A stretch of 64,000 bases of DNA from Archangium gephyra (GTDB lineage: Bacteria > Myxococcota > Myxococcia > Myxococcales > Myxococcaceae): the NCBI RefSeq assembly GCF_001027285.1, contig NZ_CP011509.1, positions 670,501-734,500 on the forward strand, written 5' to 3'. Positions 1-8,757 of this stretch are shown one piece after another (position 1 is the stretch's first letter; every line of letters starts with the position of its first letter). A program made the position numbers and the translations under genes. The notes beneath the pieces were generated by a model. It made no database searches. It was not told where the DNA came from and saw nothing but the letters and a program-made list of their open reading frames with translations.

Positions 1-129
1 GCAAAGGTGGTGTGTGTTCCGGGGACGGACCAGCGGCCCCGGAGGGCGTGCATGGCTGGCCGCTCTCCGGACGGGCGTGTTCAGTTGCATGGCGGGCCGC
101 TCGCCCCGGCCTTATTGGCAGACGCCAAC

Positions 130-783
130 ATGGACAATCCCCTGCTCGAACGGGCGTTGATGCTCATTCCCCTCGTGCTGTCGCTCACCGTGCACGAGTT
201 CGCCCACGCCTGGAGCGCCCGGCTCCTCGGCGACGACACCGCCGAGCGCATGGGCCGCTACACCCTCAACCCGCTCGCGCACATCGACGTCTTCGGCACG
301 CTGCTGCTGCCGCTGCTGGGCATCCCCTTCGGCTGGGCCAAACCCGTGCCCGTGGACCCCTCGCGCTTCCGCCGCGATGTCTCCATGCGCACCGGGTGGA
401 TGCTCACCGCCGCCGCCGGGCCCCTGTCCAACCTCGTCCTGGCCGCCCTGAGTGCCATTGCCTTCGGCCTCACCTGGCGCCTGGCCCCGGGCTTCCTCCC
501 CGCCAACCCCGGGCTCGAGTTCTTCCTGAAGATCATGATGGTGGCCAACGTGGGCCTGGCCCTCTTCAACCTGCTGCCCGTGCCGCCGCTCGATGGCAGC
601 CGCGTCGTCGAGGGGCTCCTGCCCCAGAGGCTGCTCGGCCCCTGGCAGCGGGTGCTCGCGCTCGGGCCGCTGTTGCTGATCGCCGTCGTCTTCTTCGGCG
701 CCCGGCTCATCTCCGGGCCCACGCACTACGTCATCGGGCTGCTGGAGCGGCTCATCACCGGCGTGGCGCTCATCGGGGCATAG
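130..783 (+). CDS. Site-2 protease family (M50) membrane metallopeptidase
   Basis: A 217-residue intramembrane zinc metalloprotease of the site-2 protease class. HEFAH at residues 22-26 is the HExxH zinc motif inside the first membrane segment, and PPLDG near 152-156 supplies the third zinc-ligand aspartate (the family's NxxPxxxLDG). AGPLSNLVLA marks another conserved membrane segment. I chose the ATG at 130 because the upstream in-frame extension is Arg/Pro-rich and unlike the family, while this start opens directly into the first hydrophobic helix. The short single-domain form without a PDZ domain is common in bacteria; its substrate cannot be told from sequence. It heads a run of four closely packed plus-strand genes. 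Confidence 0.9.
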   Translation: MDNPLLERALMLIPLVLSLTVHEFAHAWSARLLGDDTAERMGRYTLNPLAHIDVFGTLLLPLLGIPFGWAKPVPVDPSRFRRDVSMRTGWMLTAAAGPLSNLVLAALSAIAFGLTWRLAPGFLPANPGLEFFLKIMMVANVGLALFNLLPVPPLDGSRVVEGLLPQRLLGPWQRVLALGPLLLIAVVFFGARLISGPTHYVIGLLERLITGVALIGA

Positions 784-818
784 CCTCCCCCGGGGCGAGC
801 GGGGTAGGGTCCCCGCGC

Positions 819-1352
819 ATGCGTCCCTGGTTGCTCCTCACGGCCGTGCTCTTCCCGGGTGTCGCGGCCGCCGGACACGATGTGTCCCTCGGCGTCACCG
901 CCGTCACCCTCACCAACGGTGGCGTCTACAACGTCACCACGCCCCGGCTCGGCCTCGACGCCACCTATGCGTACGAGCTCGGCTCCTGGCGGCTGGGCGG
1001 CGGGCTGCGCTGGGCTCCCTCGGGCCGCGGCAACCTCCCGGTCGAGGTGTATGCGCGCGCCCTGCTCACCCCGCAGCTGGGGCGGTGGCGGCCCGCGGTG
1101 GGCCCCGAGCTGGGCGTGAGTGGTCTGCCCGTCATCCTCCCGCCCGAGGGCGGCTTTCCCGATGACCTCATGCGCCGGCAGGCCTCGCAGCTCGGGCCCG
1201 CGTACGTGGCCGTGCACGCCGCGCCCCTGCGCTTCGACTTCCGCCCCTTCACCGTGAGCGCGCTGGAGCTCCAGTGGGGCACCACGCTCAACCAGCCCGG
1301 CGCCACCCTGCGCCTGCAGTTCGGCCTCGTGCACCTGGGGGTGACGCTGTGA
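819..1352 (+). CDS. Exported protein, probable small outer-membrane beta-barrel
   Basis: A 177-residue protein of unknown function. The N-terminus is a signal peptide (MRPWLLLTAVLFPG, cleavage probably after AAA). The mature part alternates short polar and hydrophobic strands rich in Gly and aromatics and ends in a hydrophobic strand (HLGVTL), which fits a small outer-membrane barrel. Its stop overlaps the GTG start of the next gene (GTGA), so the two are likely translationally coupled. The general build resembles the gene at 2356, so both may belong to one envelope function. Assignment as a barrel is inference. Confidence 0.75.
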   Translation: MRPWLLLTAVLFPGVAAAGHDVSLGVTAVTLTNGGVYNVTTPRLGLDATYAYELGSWRLGGGLRWAPSGRGNLPVEVYARALLTPQLGRWRPAVGPELGVSGLPVILPPEGGFPDDLMRRQASQLGPAYVAVHAAPLRFDFRPFTVSALELQWGTTLNQPGATLRLQFGLVHLGVTL

Positions 1353-2359
1353 GGACCCTGTCCGCGCTGCTGCTGCTCGCCGTGAGCTCCTGTGCCTCGC
1401 GGCCCTCCGTCGAGGACTCCGCCGTCTCGCGCGCCGGGGAGTTCGCCTCGGGCGTGCGGAAGGCGAACCTGGTGTCGGACGTGGACGCGCTCGTCGCGGC
1501 CCATGACAGTGACACGCCGCTCGACTGCGCGCTCTTCGATACGTCTGTGATTGACACCGACCGCCGGCCCGTGTGCCACGTCACCCGCGAGAAGGCCCGC
1601 CAGCTGGTACGGGAGCGCTTCGAGGCGCTCGGCTACACCGTCAGCACGCACGAGACGGCGGATGAGCGCTTCCCCACCATCAACGTCATCGCCGAGCTTC
1701 CCGGCGCCGAGCACCCCGACGAGGTGGTGGTGGTGGGGGCGCACTACGACGCGTACTACTCGGGCGCGGATGACAACAGCTCGGGGGTGTCGGCCATGCT
1801 GGAGATGGCGCGGCTGGCCGCGGGCAAGCGCTTCGCGCGCACGGTGCGCTTCGTGGGGTTCGACCTGGAGGAGATCGGCCTGGTGGGCAGTACGCGCTAC
1901 GTGCAGAACCGCCCGGGAGAGGAGATCGTCGCGTCGATCATCTTCGACTGCATCGGCTACCGGGACGCGACCCCTGGGGCGCAGACGGGCCTGCCCGGAC
2001 TGCCCATGCCGGACACGGGGGACTTCCTCGCCGGAGTGGCCAATACGCAGTCCCTTCCCCGGCTGGAGGAGCTGTATGCGATCTCCTCGCGGCTGGGCTA
2101 CGGCGGCTTCATGCTGGGCGTGGTGGCGCCCAAGGACGGCTCCGGCCCCGCCTCGGGCAACCTGATGCGCAGTGACCACGCGCCCTTCTGGATGGCCGGG
2201 CAGAGCGCGCTCTTCCTCACCGACACCGCCAACTTCCGCAATCCGAACTACCACAAGGCGAGTGACGTGCCGTCCACGCTCGACTTCGACTTCCTCTCCG
2301 ACGTCACCCGGCTGTCCGCCGCCGGGCTCTCCTTCTGGGCCGAGGGTCCCCTGTCATGA
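1349..2359 (+). CDS. M28 family zinc aminopeptidase, lipoprotein
   Basis: A 336-residue predicted periplasmic or outer-membrane-anchored metallopeptidase of family M28. The GTG start at 1349 overlaps the upstream stop and opens a lipoprotein signal ending in VSSC. The di-zinc site is complete: GAHYD (His132), the ADDNSSG loop (Asp142), the paired glutamates Glu174/Glu175 in DLEEIG (catalytic base and ligand), Asp200 and His302. Family members remove N-terminal residues from peptides. Its stop overlaps the next start (ATGA). Substrate is unknown; predatory myxobacteria carry many such secreted peptidases. Confidence 0.9.
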   Translation: MRTLSALLLLAVSSCASRPSVEDSAVSRAGEFASGVRKANLVSDVDALVAAHDSDTPLDCALFDTSVIDTDRRPVCHVTREKARQLVRERFEALGYTVSTHETADERFPTINVIAELPGAEHPDEVVVVGAHYDAYYSGADDNSSGVSAMLEMARLAAGKRFARTVRFVGFDLEEIGLVGSTRYVQNRPGEEIVASIIFDCIGYRDATPGAQTGLPGLPMPDTGDFLAGVANTQSLPRLEELYAISSRLGYGGFMLGVVAPKDGSGPASGNLMRSDHAPFWMAGQSALFLTDTANFRNPNYHKASDVPSTLDFDFLSDVTRLSAAGLSFWAEGPLS

Positions 2360-2895
2360 GCATCTCCGCGCTTGTCCTGCTGTCTTCCCTGGCCACCTCT
2401 CCCGCCGCACCCGAGGTGGCACCCGAGGTGTCCGAGCCCCCGCGTCATCAGCTCTCGCTGTATGGACGCTCGGGGGCGAGCATCTACCTGTCGGCGGCGC
2501 GCACCCACGGAGGCGTGGGCGGTGGCTTCGGCCTGCGGGACACGGTGGATGGACGGTGGCTGTTGCAGGTGGACGCCAATGCCCTGACGGGCCTGGGCTC
2601 GGCGTTCGCGGTGCGGGTGGGGGCGGGCGTGCAGCGCCAGGGGTGGTGGGCTCCCGCGGCGCTGGTGAGCCTGACGGGCCTGTTCGGAGACAGGCTGGAC
2701 TTCCTGACGCCCGAGCACCCCGTGGCCGTGGCGGGGCCCTCGGTGGGGCTGGGGCTGACGCTGGCGCCTGCGCGCTTCACCCTGGGGAAGGCGCAGGTGT
2801 CTGTCTTCGAGCTGGGCCTGGGCGTGGGCACGGACAGTCCCGGGCTCGGCCTGCTGTATGGGCTCACCCTGCTCGAGGTGGGCGTGGCGCTGTGA
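2356..2895 (+). CDS. Exported protein, probable small outer-membrane protein
   Basis: A 179-residue unrecognised protein. A short signal-peptide-like start (ALVLLSSLATSPAAP) precedes Gly-rich amphipathic strands and a hydrophobic C-terminal strand (LEVGVAL), as in small outer-membrane barrels. It starts within the stop codon of the M28 peptidase gene, so it is probably co-translated with it. The nearest thing in this window is the gene at 819 on the other side of the peptidase. A bidirectional hairpin follows it. Confidence 0.7.
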   Translation: MSISALVLLSSLATSPAAPEVAPEVSEPPRHQLSLYGRSGASIYLSAARTHGGVGGGFGLRDTVDGRWLLQVDANALTGLGSAFAVRVGAGVQRQGWWAPAALVSLTGLFGDRLDFLTPEHPVAVAGPSVGLGLTLAPARFTLGKAQVSVFELGLGVGTDSPGLGLLYGLTLLEVGVAL

Positions 2896-2907
2896 CGTCT
2901 CCCTCCG

Positions 2908-2955
2908 CCCTGACATGCCGGTCAGCCGGGACTCCGTGCCTACCGGCTGTCAGGG
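2908..2955. terminator. Bidirectional terminator hairpin between convergent genes
   Basis: CCCTGACA at 2908-2915 pairs with TGTCAGGG at 2948-2955, and just inside GCCGGT (2917-2922) pairs with ACCGGC (2942-2947), giving a 14-bp stem with a single bulged T and a loop of about 19 nt. It sits between two convergent genes and overlaps the stop codon of the kelch gene. No long T tract follows. Confidence 0.65.
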
Positions 2956-5154
2956 ATGGTAGCGCTCGTTGGATGTGAGCCAGTCTGTGTCGTCATCGCC
3001 GCCTGTCACCAACACCTGGCCAGAGGATAGCTGGGAGGCCGTGTGGAGGCCGCGAGCGCTGGACAGGCACCCTGTGGGAGTCCAGGAGCCCGTAGCCGGG
3101 TCATACAGCTCGGCCGAGGCCAGACGACCGTTGCCGTCATGGCCTCCAGTCACCAGGACGCGCCCATCCCGCAGGAGTGTCGCGGTGTGATAGCGGCGGG
3201 GCGAACTCAGGGCGCCTGTGGGAGTCCAGGTGCCGGTGGCTGGGTCGAACAGCTCGGCGCTGCTCAGAGAGGTCGGGGGTTGCCCGGAAGTGGGAGGGCC
3301 GAAACCGCCCGTGACCAGTACCCGTCCGTCCGCCAGCAGCGTGGCTGTGTGATCACTGCGTGCCGTGCCCATGCGCAGACTGAATGGGGCAAGCCAGTAC
3401 CCCGAAGCCGGGTCGTAAAGCTCGGCGCTGTTCAGGGAGGCGGCGGGGAGTCCGGCTCGGGGAGGCCCGTAGCCACCCGTGACGAGCACCCGCCCATCCG
3501 TCAGGAGCGTGGACGTGTGATAGCGGCGCGTAGTGGACAGGCTGCCGCTCTGAGTCCAGGAGCCCGTGGCTGGATCGTACAGCTCGGCGACGCGGGAGGA
3601 GTCATGGCCACCCACGACCAGCACCCGTCCGTCCGCCAGCAGCGTGGCCGTGTGGTAGCGATGGGTCGTGGCCATGGAGCCGGTGAGCGTCCACGAGCCC
3701 GTAGCCGGGTCATACAGCTCCGCCGATGCGAGCGACGACAAGGACAGTCCACCGGCCACGAGCACCCGCCCATCCGCCAGGGGCGTGGCGGTATGGGTAT
3801 AGCGCGGCGTTCGCATGCCACTCGTGGAAGTCCAGGTGCCGGTGCGCGGGTCCCGGAGTTCGGCGGAGGCCAGGGCACCGGTGGCACTGTAGCCTCCCGC
3901 GACGAGCAGCTGCCCGGAGGGCAGCAGCGTGGCCGTATGACGGTGGCGGGCCGTGGCCAGTGCGCCCTGGGTCTTCCAGGTGCCAGAGGCCAGGTCATAC
4001 AGCTCGGCGTAGGCGAGCCGCTCTCCAGGGCCGAAGCCTCCCGTGACGAGCACTTGTCCGTCGGCCAGCACCGTGGCGGCGTGCAGGTAGCGGGCCTCGC
4101 TCATGGAGCGCAGGGGCGTCCACGTGCCCGTGGTGGGCGCGTACACCTCCGCGGTGGCGAGGATGCCAGTGCTTTCGTCATACCCTCCCGCGACGAGCAC
4201 CCGCCCATCGGGCAGCGGGACGGCGGTGTGGTGGCGGCGCGGGGAGGTCATGGCGCCGGTGAGAGTCCAGGAGCCCGTGGCCGGGTCGTATAACTCGGCC
4301 GAGGTCGCGTTGCTCCAATGGGCTCCACCCGCGACGAGCACGCGGCCGTCCAGTAGGGACGTGGTGGTGGGGTTGCCACGGGCAATGGCCATGGAGCCGG
4401 TGGGAGTCCAGGCACCTGTGGCCGGGTCGTACAGTTCAGCGGTGGCCAGGGGGTTGCCGCTGGCATCGTTTCCTCCGACGACGAGTATCCGGCCGTTCGA
4501 CAGCAGGAGGGCCGCGTGGCGGGCCCGTGGCCCTGACAGGCCTCCAGTGGGTGTCCAGGTATCCCGGACGGGGTCGTACAGCTCGGCGGTGGCCAGGGAG
4601 TTGCCGCTGGCATCCGTTCCTCCCACGGCGAGTACCCGGCCATCCTTCAGCGAAGCAGCGGCGTGATCGCGGCGCGCGGCGAGCATGTCGCCAGCGGCCT
4701 TCCAGCCTCGCACCGCCGGGTCGTACAGCTCCGTGGCGGTGCTGGCCTCACCGCCGGCTCCACCCGCGAAGAGCACCTGTCCGTCCTTCAGGGACGTGGC
4801 CGTGTGGTAGCGGCGGCTGGCTCGAGGGGTACCGGTGGAGGCCCAGGCGCGGGAGGCTGGGTCGTACAGCTCGGCGGAAAGCCTGTAGCCACCGGCGGCG
4901 AGCACCTGCCCATCAGGCAGGACGAGGGCGGAGTGCAGGGCGCGATGCTCCACCATGCGACCCGTGAAGCTCCATGCCGGGGGCGCGTTCGTGGTGCAGG
5001 TGACCACCGGCTCCAAGGCCCCCTGCCGCGCTGCGGCGGCCTCGAGGCGAGGGGTCCGCTCCTCCATGTCCGGCCGTGGACCGCAGCCGGACAGGGCAGC
5101 GCAGAACGCGACGGCAACACACAGCAGTTCCGCTCTCCAATGCTTTAAACACAT
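2950..5154 (-). CDS. Kelch-repeat lipoprotein, paralogue 1
   Basis: A 734-residue lipoprotein (signal ending AALSGC, mature Cys about residue 24) made almost wholly of kelch blades. Each unit of about 48 residues carries the pattern HT-TLL-DGRVLV-GG followed by AELYDPATGSWT. There are about 14 units, enough for two propellers. The protein ends in ERYHP, shared with the two paralogues downstream. The ATG at 5154 has an AAGGGGG ribosome site eight bases upstream. Kelch propellers usually bind proteins or glycans; a surface adhesion or recognition role is inference. The gene stands alone, with an AT-rich upstream region. Confidence 0.9.
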   Translation of the reverse strand: MCLKHWRAELLCVAVAFCAALSGCGPRPDMEERTPRLEAAAARQGALEPVVTCTTNAPPAWSFTGRMVEHRALHSALVLPDGQVLAAGGYRLSAELYDPASRAWASTGTPRASRRYHTATSLKDGQVLFAGGAGGEASTATELYDPAVRGWKAAGDMLAARRDHAAASLKDGRVLAVGGTDASGNSLATAELYDPVRDTWTPTGGLSGPRARHAALLLSNGRILVVGGNDASGNPLATAELYDPATGAWTPTGSMAIARGNPTTTSLLDGRVLVAGGAHWSNATSAELYDPATGSWTLTGAMTSPRRHHTAVPLPDGRVLVAGGYDESTGILATAEVYAPTTGTWTPLRSMSEARYLHAATVLADGQVLVTGGFGPGERLAYAELYDLASGTWKTQGALATARHRHTATLLPSGQLLVAGGYSATGALASAELRDPRTGTWTSTSGMRTPRYTHTATPLADGRVLVAGGLSLSSLASAELYDPATGSWTLTGSMATTHRYHTATLLADGRVLVVGGHDSSRVAELYDPATGSWTQSGSLSTTRRYHTSTLLTDGRVLVTGGYGPPRAGLPAASLNSAELYDPASGYWLAPFSLRMGTARSDHTATLLADGRVLVTGGFGPPTSGQPPTSLSSAELFDPATGTWTPTGALSSPRRYHTATLLRDGRVLVTGGHDGNGRLASAELYDPATGSWTPTGCLSSARGLHTASQLSSGQVLVTGGDDDTDWLTSNERYHP

Positions 5155-5456
5155 ATGAAATCCCCCTTGCCAATTTATACATATACGTAGGTGGTGTGAG
5201 GCCTGTGAATGTCAATGCGTGGGGATTCGAAAGGATTTTCATTTATCGTCGGTTGTCGAATTCCTGACACGATGTGAGCAATGGCAGAGAATGTCAGACC
5301 CCCCGCGCACAGTGAGCTTCATCGCACGCCAGGTGGGCTTCCTATTGGAGGTCACCCACCCGGTCCTCCGAGAGTCGGAGGAGCCACCGTCTACCCGCGC
5401 GCGGCCGGTCGCTCGCGACGTCTCACTTCAACGTCGCACCACAAGGAAGTGCATCC
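5155..5456. promoter_or_regulatory. Divergent intergenic region, AT-rich on its left half
   Basis: About 300 bases between the divergent kelch gene and the four-gene cluster. Positions 5155-5275 are clearly AT-richer than the surroundings (TATACATATACG near 5176) and probably hold the promoter of the minus-strand kelch gene; no -35/-10 pair is convincing. A perfect hairpin TCCTCCGA / TCGGAGGA with a GAG loop lies at 5364-5382, upstream of the plus-strand cluster, and AAGGAAG at about 5444 is the ribosome site of the gene at 5457. I see no gene in it. Confidence 0.5.
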
Positions 5457-6524
5457 ATGGAGAAGAAGACCAGGACTCGTGGCGGCAAGGTGCAGAATGG
5501 GGCGGATGGCGGCTTCGAGCAGCAGCTCGGGCCGCTGACGCGGGCCATCGATGACGCGGTCGCGGGCATCCCCGATCAGAAGCAGCGCCGGGAGGTGCGC
5601 CAGGCTGTGGGCGAGGCCGTGCACGGTGCGATGAAGGATCTCGCCCATCGCGCGAAGGCTCCCAAGGAGCTGCTCGGCCCGACGGCGGGCGCCATCGAGA
5701 GGGGCACGAACGCCATCAAGCAGGTGAAGGAGCTGGGCTTCGTGGAGTTCACCGCGGGCCTCATCAACGGCACCTTCGACGCCATCGTCGGGGCCACCAT
5801 CAAGCAGATGGAGGCGTACGCCGACATGGTGGCGCGACTGGCCAAGACGCTCACCGATTTCCAGGCCGACCACATCTCCCCCGCGGACATCACCAAGCAC
5901 CTCGCCGACACCTACCCGGACGGAGTGGGCGGCACCAGCGTCCGGCATACCTACGAATTCGTCCTCACCGCCGCGAATGACGAACTCGACATTCCCGAAC
6001 GGACGGCTCGCGAGAACCTGATCCTCGTGGGCGAAGCCTTGGCGAAGGAGGTGAAGAGCGTCTCGCCCGATTTCACGTTCGACCCAACCAAGCACATCCA
6101 GGCGGGCAAGGAGTCCTTCACGGAAGCGTGGGTTACGGATGCCCGTGCGGCGGTGGGCAGGCTCCTGGCCAAGAGCATGATCGAGCACCTCCGGGCCATG
6201 GCTCGCGAGGGCATGGCCCGCATCGTCGTCACCGACGGCGAGCTGCTCTCCCGGCTCACCTTCAAGGTGAATGCCACCGAGCGCGAGATCGCCTCCGCGA
6301 GCCGCTACGACGCGTACAGCAGCGAGTGGAGCGCGGGCGCCGGCTACAAGGGAAAGCGCTTCCGCGCCTCGTTCGGCTACAGCTCCAGCAACATGCACGT
6401 GTCCACCGTGGACGAGAGCACGTTCGATGACACGACGATGACCGCGGAGATCATCGGGCAGGTGAAGATCAACTTCCGCACCGAGTCCTTCCCGCCCTAC
6501 ATCAAGGACGGCCCCATCGAGTGA
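5457..6524 (+). CDS. Unknown cytoplasmic protein, helical N-half and beta-rich C-half
   Basis: A 355-residue protein that I do not recognise. There is no signal peptide or membrane segment. Residues 20-230 look helical, with several amphipathic stretches around residues 60-130. Residues 255-350 are polar and beta-rich, with Tyr/Ser/Gly strands (SAGAGYKGKRF, ASFGYSSS) before a C-terminal strand. An AAGGAAG ribosome site lies seven bases before the ATG. It opens a co-directional set with the genes at 6583, 6876 and 8758, so a joint role is likely. The beta-rich tail could be an assembly or ligand-binding module; this is inference. Confidence 0.85.
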   Translation: MEKKTRTRGGKVQNGADGGFEQQLGPLTRAIDDAVAGIPDQKQRREVRQAVGEAVHGAMKDLAHRAKAPKELLGPTAGAIERGTNAIKQVKELGFVEFTAGLINGTFDAIVGATIKQMEAYADMVARLAKTLTDFQADHISPADITKHLADTYPDGVGGTSVRHTYEFVLTAANDELDIPERTARENLILVGEALAKEVKSVSPDFTFDPTKHIQAGKESFTEAWVTDARAAVGRLLAKSMIEHLRAMAREGMARIVVTDGELLSRLTFKVNATEREIASASRYDAYSSEWSAGAGYKGKRFRASFGYSSSNMHVSTVDESTFDDTTMTAEIIGQVKINFRTESFPPYIKDGPIE

Positions 6525-6582
6525 GGCCGCGTGCCGGGAGGCCGGTGGACTTCGTGCCGCCGGCCTCCGGGCCCTTCCCGCC

Positions 6583-6879
6583 ATGGCTGACATCACCCTG
6601 GGTGACCTGCTGTCCATGCTCTGCGCGGACCTGGCCACCGCCGTCGAGCCCAGCTCGGACGAGGCCTCGCTGAAGCTCCAGGTGACGGACGTGGACCTGG
6701 ACCTCCCCGCATACCTGCGGCTGAGGGCCGCCGGACCGGACCCCGAGCACGAACCGGCCCGCATCATCCTGTCGCTGCCGTCGGCACGCGAGACGCCCAC
6801 CGCCGGGCGCCTGGGCCGCGTCAGCATCACCCTTGGAGTCCGGCCGGGCCTGGCGCCCGAGCCGCCGGAGGACCCATGA
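6583..6879 (+). CDS. Small protein resembling trypsin-co-occurring (trypco2-like) domain
   Basis: A 98-residue protein with no signal peptide. Its layout, an N-terminal helix (LGDLLSMLCADLATAV) then two alternating beta-strands (SLKLQVTDVDLDLPAYLRL), parallels the first 70 residues of the next protein (LADLVDAISAEVDRAE, then VSFAIKKIAFDVEVTM). This pattern resembles the trypco2 family described from bacterial NTP-dependent conflict systems. The match is by eye only. Its stop overlaps the following ATG (ATGA), so the two are translationally coupled. It may be a stand-alone adaptor version of the domain fused at the N-terminus of its neighbour. Confidence 0.75.
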   Translation: MADITLGDLLSMLCADLATAVEPSSDEASLKLQVTDVDLDLPAYLRLRAAGPDPEHEPARIILSLPSARETPTAGRLGRVSITLGVRPGLAPEPPEDP

Positions 6880-8741
6880 GTTCCGATGACAACGTGGAGT
6901 GGCAGCTGGCGGACCTGGTGGACGCCATCTCCGCGGAGGTGGACCGCGCGGAGGACACACTGGCCCTCAAGTCCTACGCGCGCAAGGTCTCCTTCGCCAT
7001 CAAGAAGATCGCCTTCGACGTGGAGGTGACGATGCGCCGCGCGCCGGACGGGCGCCTCTTCTTCCGCTCGCTGGACCCGGGCGGCACCAGCGACACGCTG
7101 CTGAAGCTGGACTTCGCCCAGGTGCTGGAGAGCCAGCTCGTCGGGATGCGCAAGCCCCTGGACGACACCACCACGTCCGCGCCGTTGAGCACGCTGCCGG
7201 GCATCACGCCCGAGGAGATCAAGGCCCTCAATGCCATTGCCATCTACTCGGTGGACGACCTGCTGCGCTACACGCGCACGTCGGCGATGCTGGCGGAGGT
7301 GAGCCGCAAGTCCGGCATCGCCGAGACGCGGCTGCGCTTCTGGCGGGGTCTGCCTTTCATCTCGGTCCTCAAACCCGCACGAGGAGCGCCGGGCAGCAGC
7401 GTGGTGCTCGAGGGCGGCAACTTCGGGGCGGTGCGGCCCGTGGACGCACAGGTGATGTTCCACGGGCACAAGGCGAAGGTGCTCGAGTGGAGCGGCTCAC
7501 GGTTGACGGTGGAGGCGCCGGCCGAGGCACTCGGGTCCGGCCTCGTCTTCTTGGTGATGAACGCCCAGCCCACCAACGTGGTGACGTGGGAGAGCACCAC
7601 CCTGGACGTGCGCGTGGAGGAGGTGCTGGCGAGCACGGAAGCACCAATGGACGGGGAGCCCGTGCAGGTGGAGGCGGTGCTGGTGAACCGGGGCAGCATC
7701 GCCTCGGGTGCCTTCTCCGTGCAGTGGTTCGTGGACGGAGTGGCGGGGCCAGTGCTTCCGCATGGCCCACTGGCGCCGGGGGAGCGCTCCACGGAGAGCG
7801 GCCTGCGCCGCGAATTGATGCTGCCCGCGGGGCGGCACACGGTGCGCTTCGTGGCGGATGTGGCGGAGGAAATGCCGGGTCTGGATAGGGCAATGCTCTC
7901 CTTCAGCCGCACCGTGGAGGTGAAGCCGGTGCAGTCCTTGAGGGTGGGCGACTACCGGCTGCTGGACGGGTTGGATCCGCTGCGCATGGGCCCGGTGGAC
8001 GGCTCGAGTGTGCTCGGGCTGGTGTTCCGCGGGCTGGCCCGCCCGGGCCCCGAGGGCACCCTGGTGCCAGACCTGGCGGAGTCGTGGACGCCTCCCACGC
8101 CCGTGGAGGTGGATGGCTTCGAGCTCTACTCCATCACTGTCACCCTGCGCCCGGGCCTGCGCTTCCACGACGGCTCCCCTGTGTCGGCCGAGGACGTGCG
8201 CTTCTCCTTCCTCCAACTGTGGTCCATGGACACTCCCTGGTCCGATGACATGAACCATATCCACGACATCGTCCTGGAGGGCTCCCAGGTGAAGTTCATC
8301 GTGTGGGCGCCCGACGCGCTCGACTCATTGCTGACCATGGGCGTGGTGCCACGCGCGTCGTATGACCCCTCCAGCTTCGGCTGGAGCCCCGTGGGGACCG
8401 GGCCCTTCCGGGTGGAGTCCTTCTCTGCGGACGAGATGGTGCTGCGCGCCTTCCGCGGCTACTTCCGGGGTGCACCGCGGCTGGAGCGGCTCACGATGCA
8501 GGTGGTCCCGGACTCGGACTGGCTGGGTGAGGGCGTGGAGAAGAATGAGCTCCAGCTTGCCGTCATGCCCTACAGCGACGTCTGGTTCGAGCGGCTGCGG
8601 AGCCTGGGCCGGTGGACGCTCGCCCGCGTCTCTTCCCCCTTCGGAGAGCAGCTCCACGTCCAGGTGCCAGGCCTGCTGGAGCGCGACGCGACGAGCCCGG
8701 ACATCAACGCGAGTGCCTACCTCTGGTACGTCAAACCCTGA
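6876..8741 (+). CDS. Mosaic protein: trypco2-like, HhH-like, IPT/TIG, CARDB and solute-binding (SBP_bac_5) domains
   Basis: A 621-residue protein with no signal peptide. Reading along it: residues 8-68 a trypco2-like helix-strand module; 100-158 a helix-hairpin-helix-like segment resembling DUF4332 (LPGITPEEIKAL); 161-248 an IPT/TIG immunoglobulin-like domain; 248-350 a CARDB-type domain (VEAVLVNRGS); and 355-621 a family-5 extracellular solute-binding domain (LVPDLAESW, RFHDGSPVSAEDV). Oligopeptide-binding proteins are normally exported with ABC transporters; here no permease, ATPase or leader is present. The domain could serve as an intracellular peptide or ligand sensor in a conflict or signalling system. 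That role is inference; the domain order is read from sequence. Confidence 0.85.
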   Translation: MSSDDNVEWQLADLVDAISAEVDRAEDTLALKSYARKVSFAIKKIAFDVEVTMRRAPDGRLFFRSLDPGGTSDTLLKLDFAQVLESQLVGMRKPLDDTTTSAPLSTLPGITPEEIKALNAIAIYSVDDLLRYTRTSAMLAEVSRKSGIAETRLRFWRGLPFISVLKPARGAPGSSVVLEGGNFGAVRPVDAQVMFHGHKAKVLEWSGSRLTVEAPAEALGSGLVFLVMNAQPTNVVTWESTTLDVRVEEVLASTEAPMDGEPVQVEAVLVNRGSIASGAFSVQWFVDGVAGPVLPHGPLAPGERSTESGLRRELMLPAGRHTVRFVADVAEEMPGLDRAMLSFSRTVEVKPVQSLRVGDYRLLDGLDPLRMGPVDGSSVLGLVFRGLARPGPEGTLVPDLAESWTPPTPVEVDGFELYSITVTLRPGLRFHDGSPVSAEDVRFSFLQLWSMDTPWSDDMNHIHDIVLEGSQVKFIVWAPDALDSLLTMGVVPRASYDPSSFGWSPVGTGPFRVESFSADEMVLRAFRGYFRGAPRLERLTMQVVPDSDWLGEGVEKNELQLAVMPYSDVWFERLRSLGRWTLARVSSPFGEQLHVQVPGLLERDATSPDINASAYLWYVKP

Positions 8742-8757
8742 GGGATGTGAGGCTTTG

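Noticed and set aside
5391-7469. Minus-strand open frame of about 692 codons opposite the four-gene cluster
   Set aside because: Antisense low-complexity translation; the plus strand has three coherent proteins with spacing and overlap typical of an operon.
8362-8757. Upstream extension of the propeller gene to 8362
   Set aside because: It overlaps the solute-binding domain of the previous gene in another frame and is Ser/Arg/Trp-rich; the ATG at 8758 has a ribosome site and a clean protein start.
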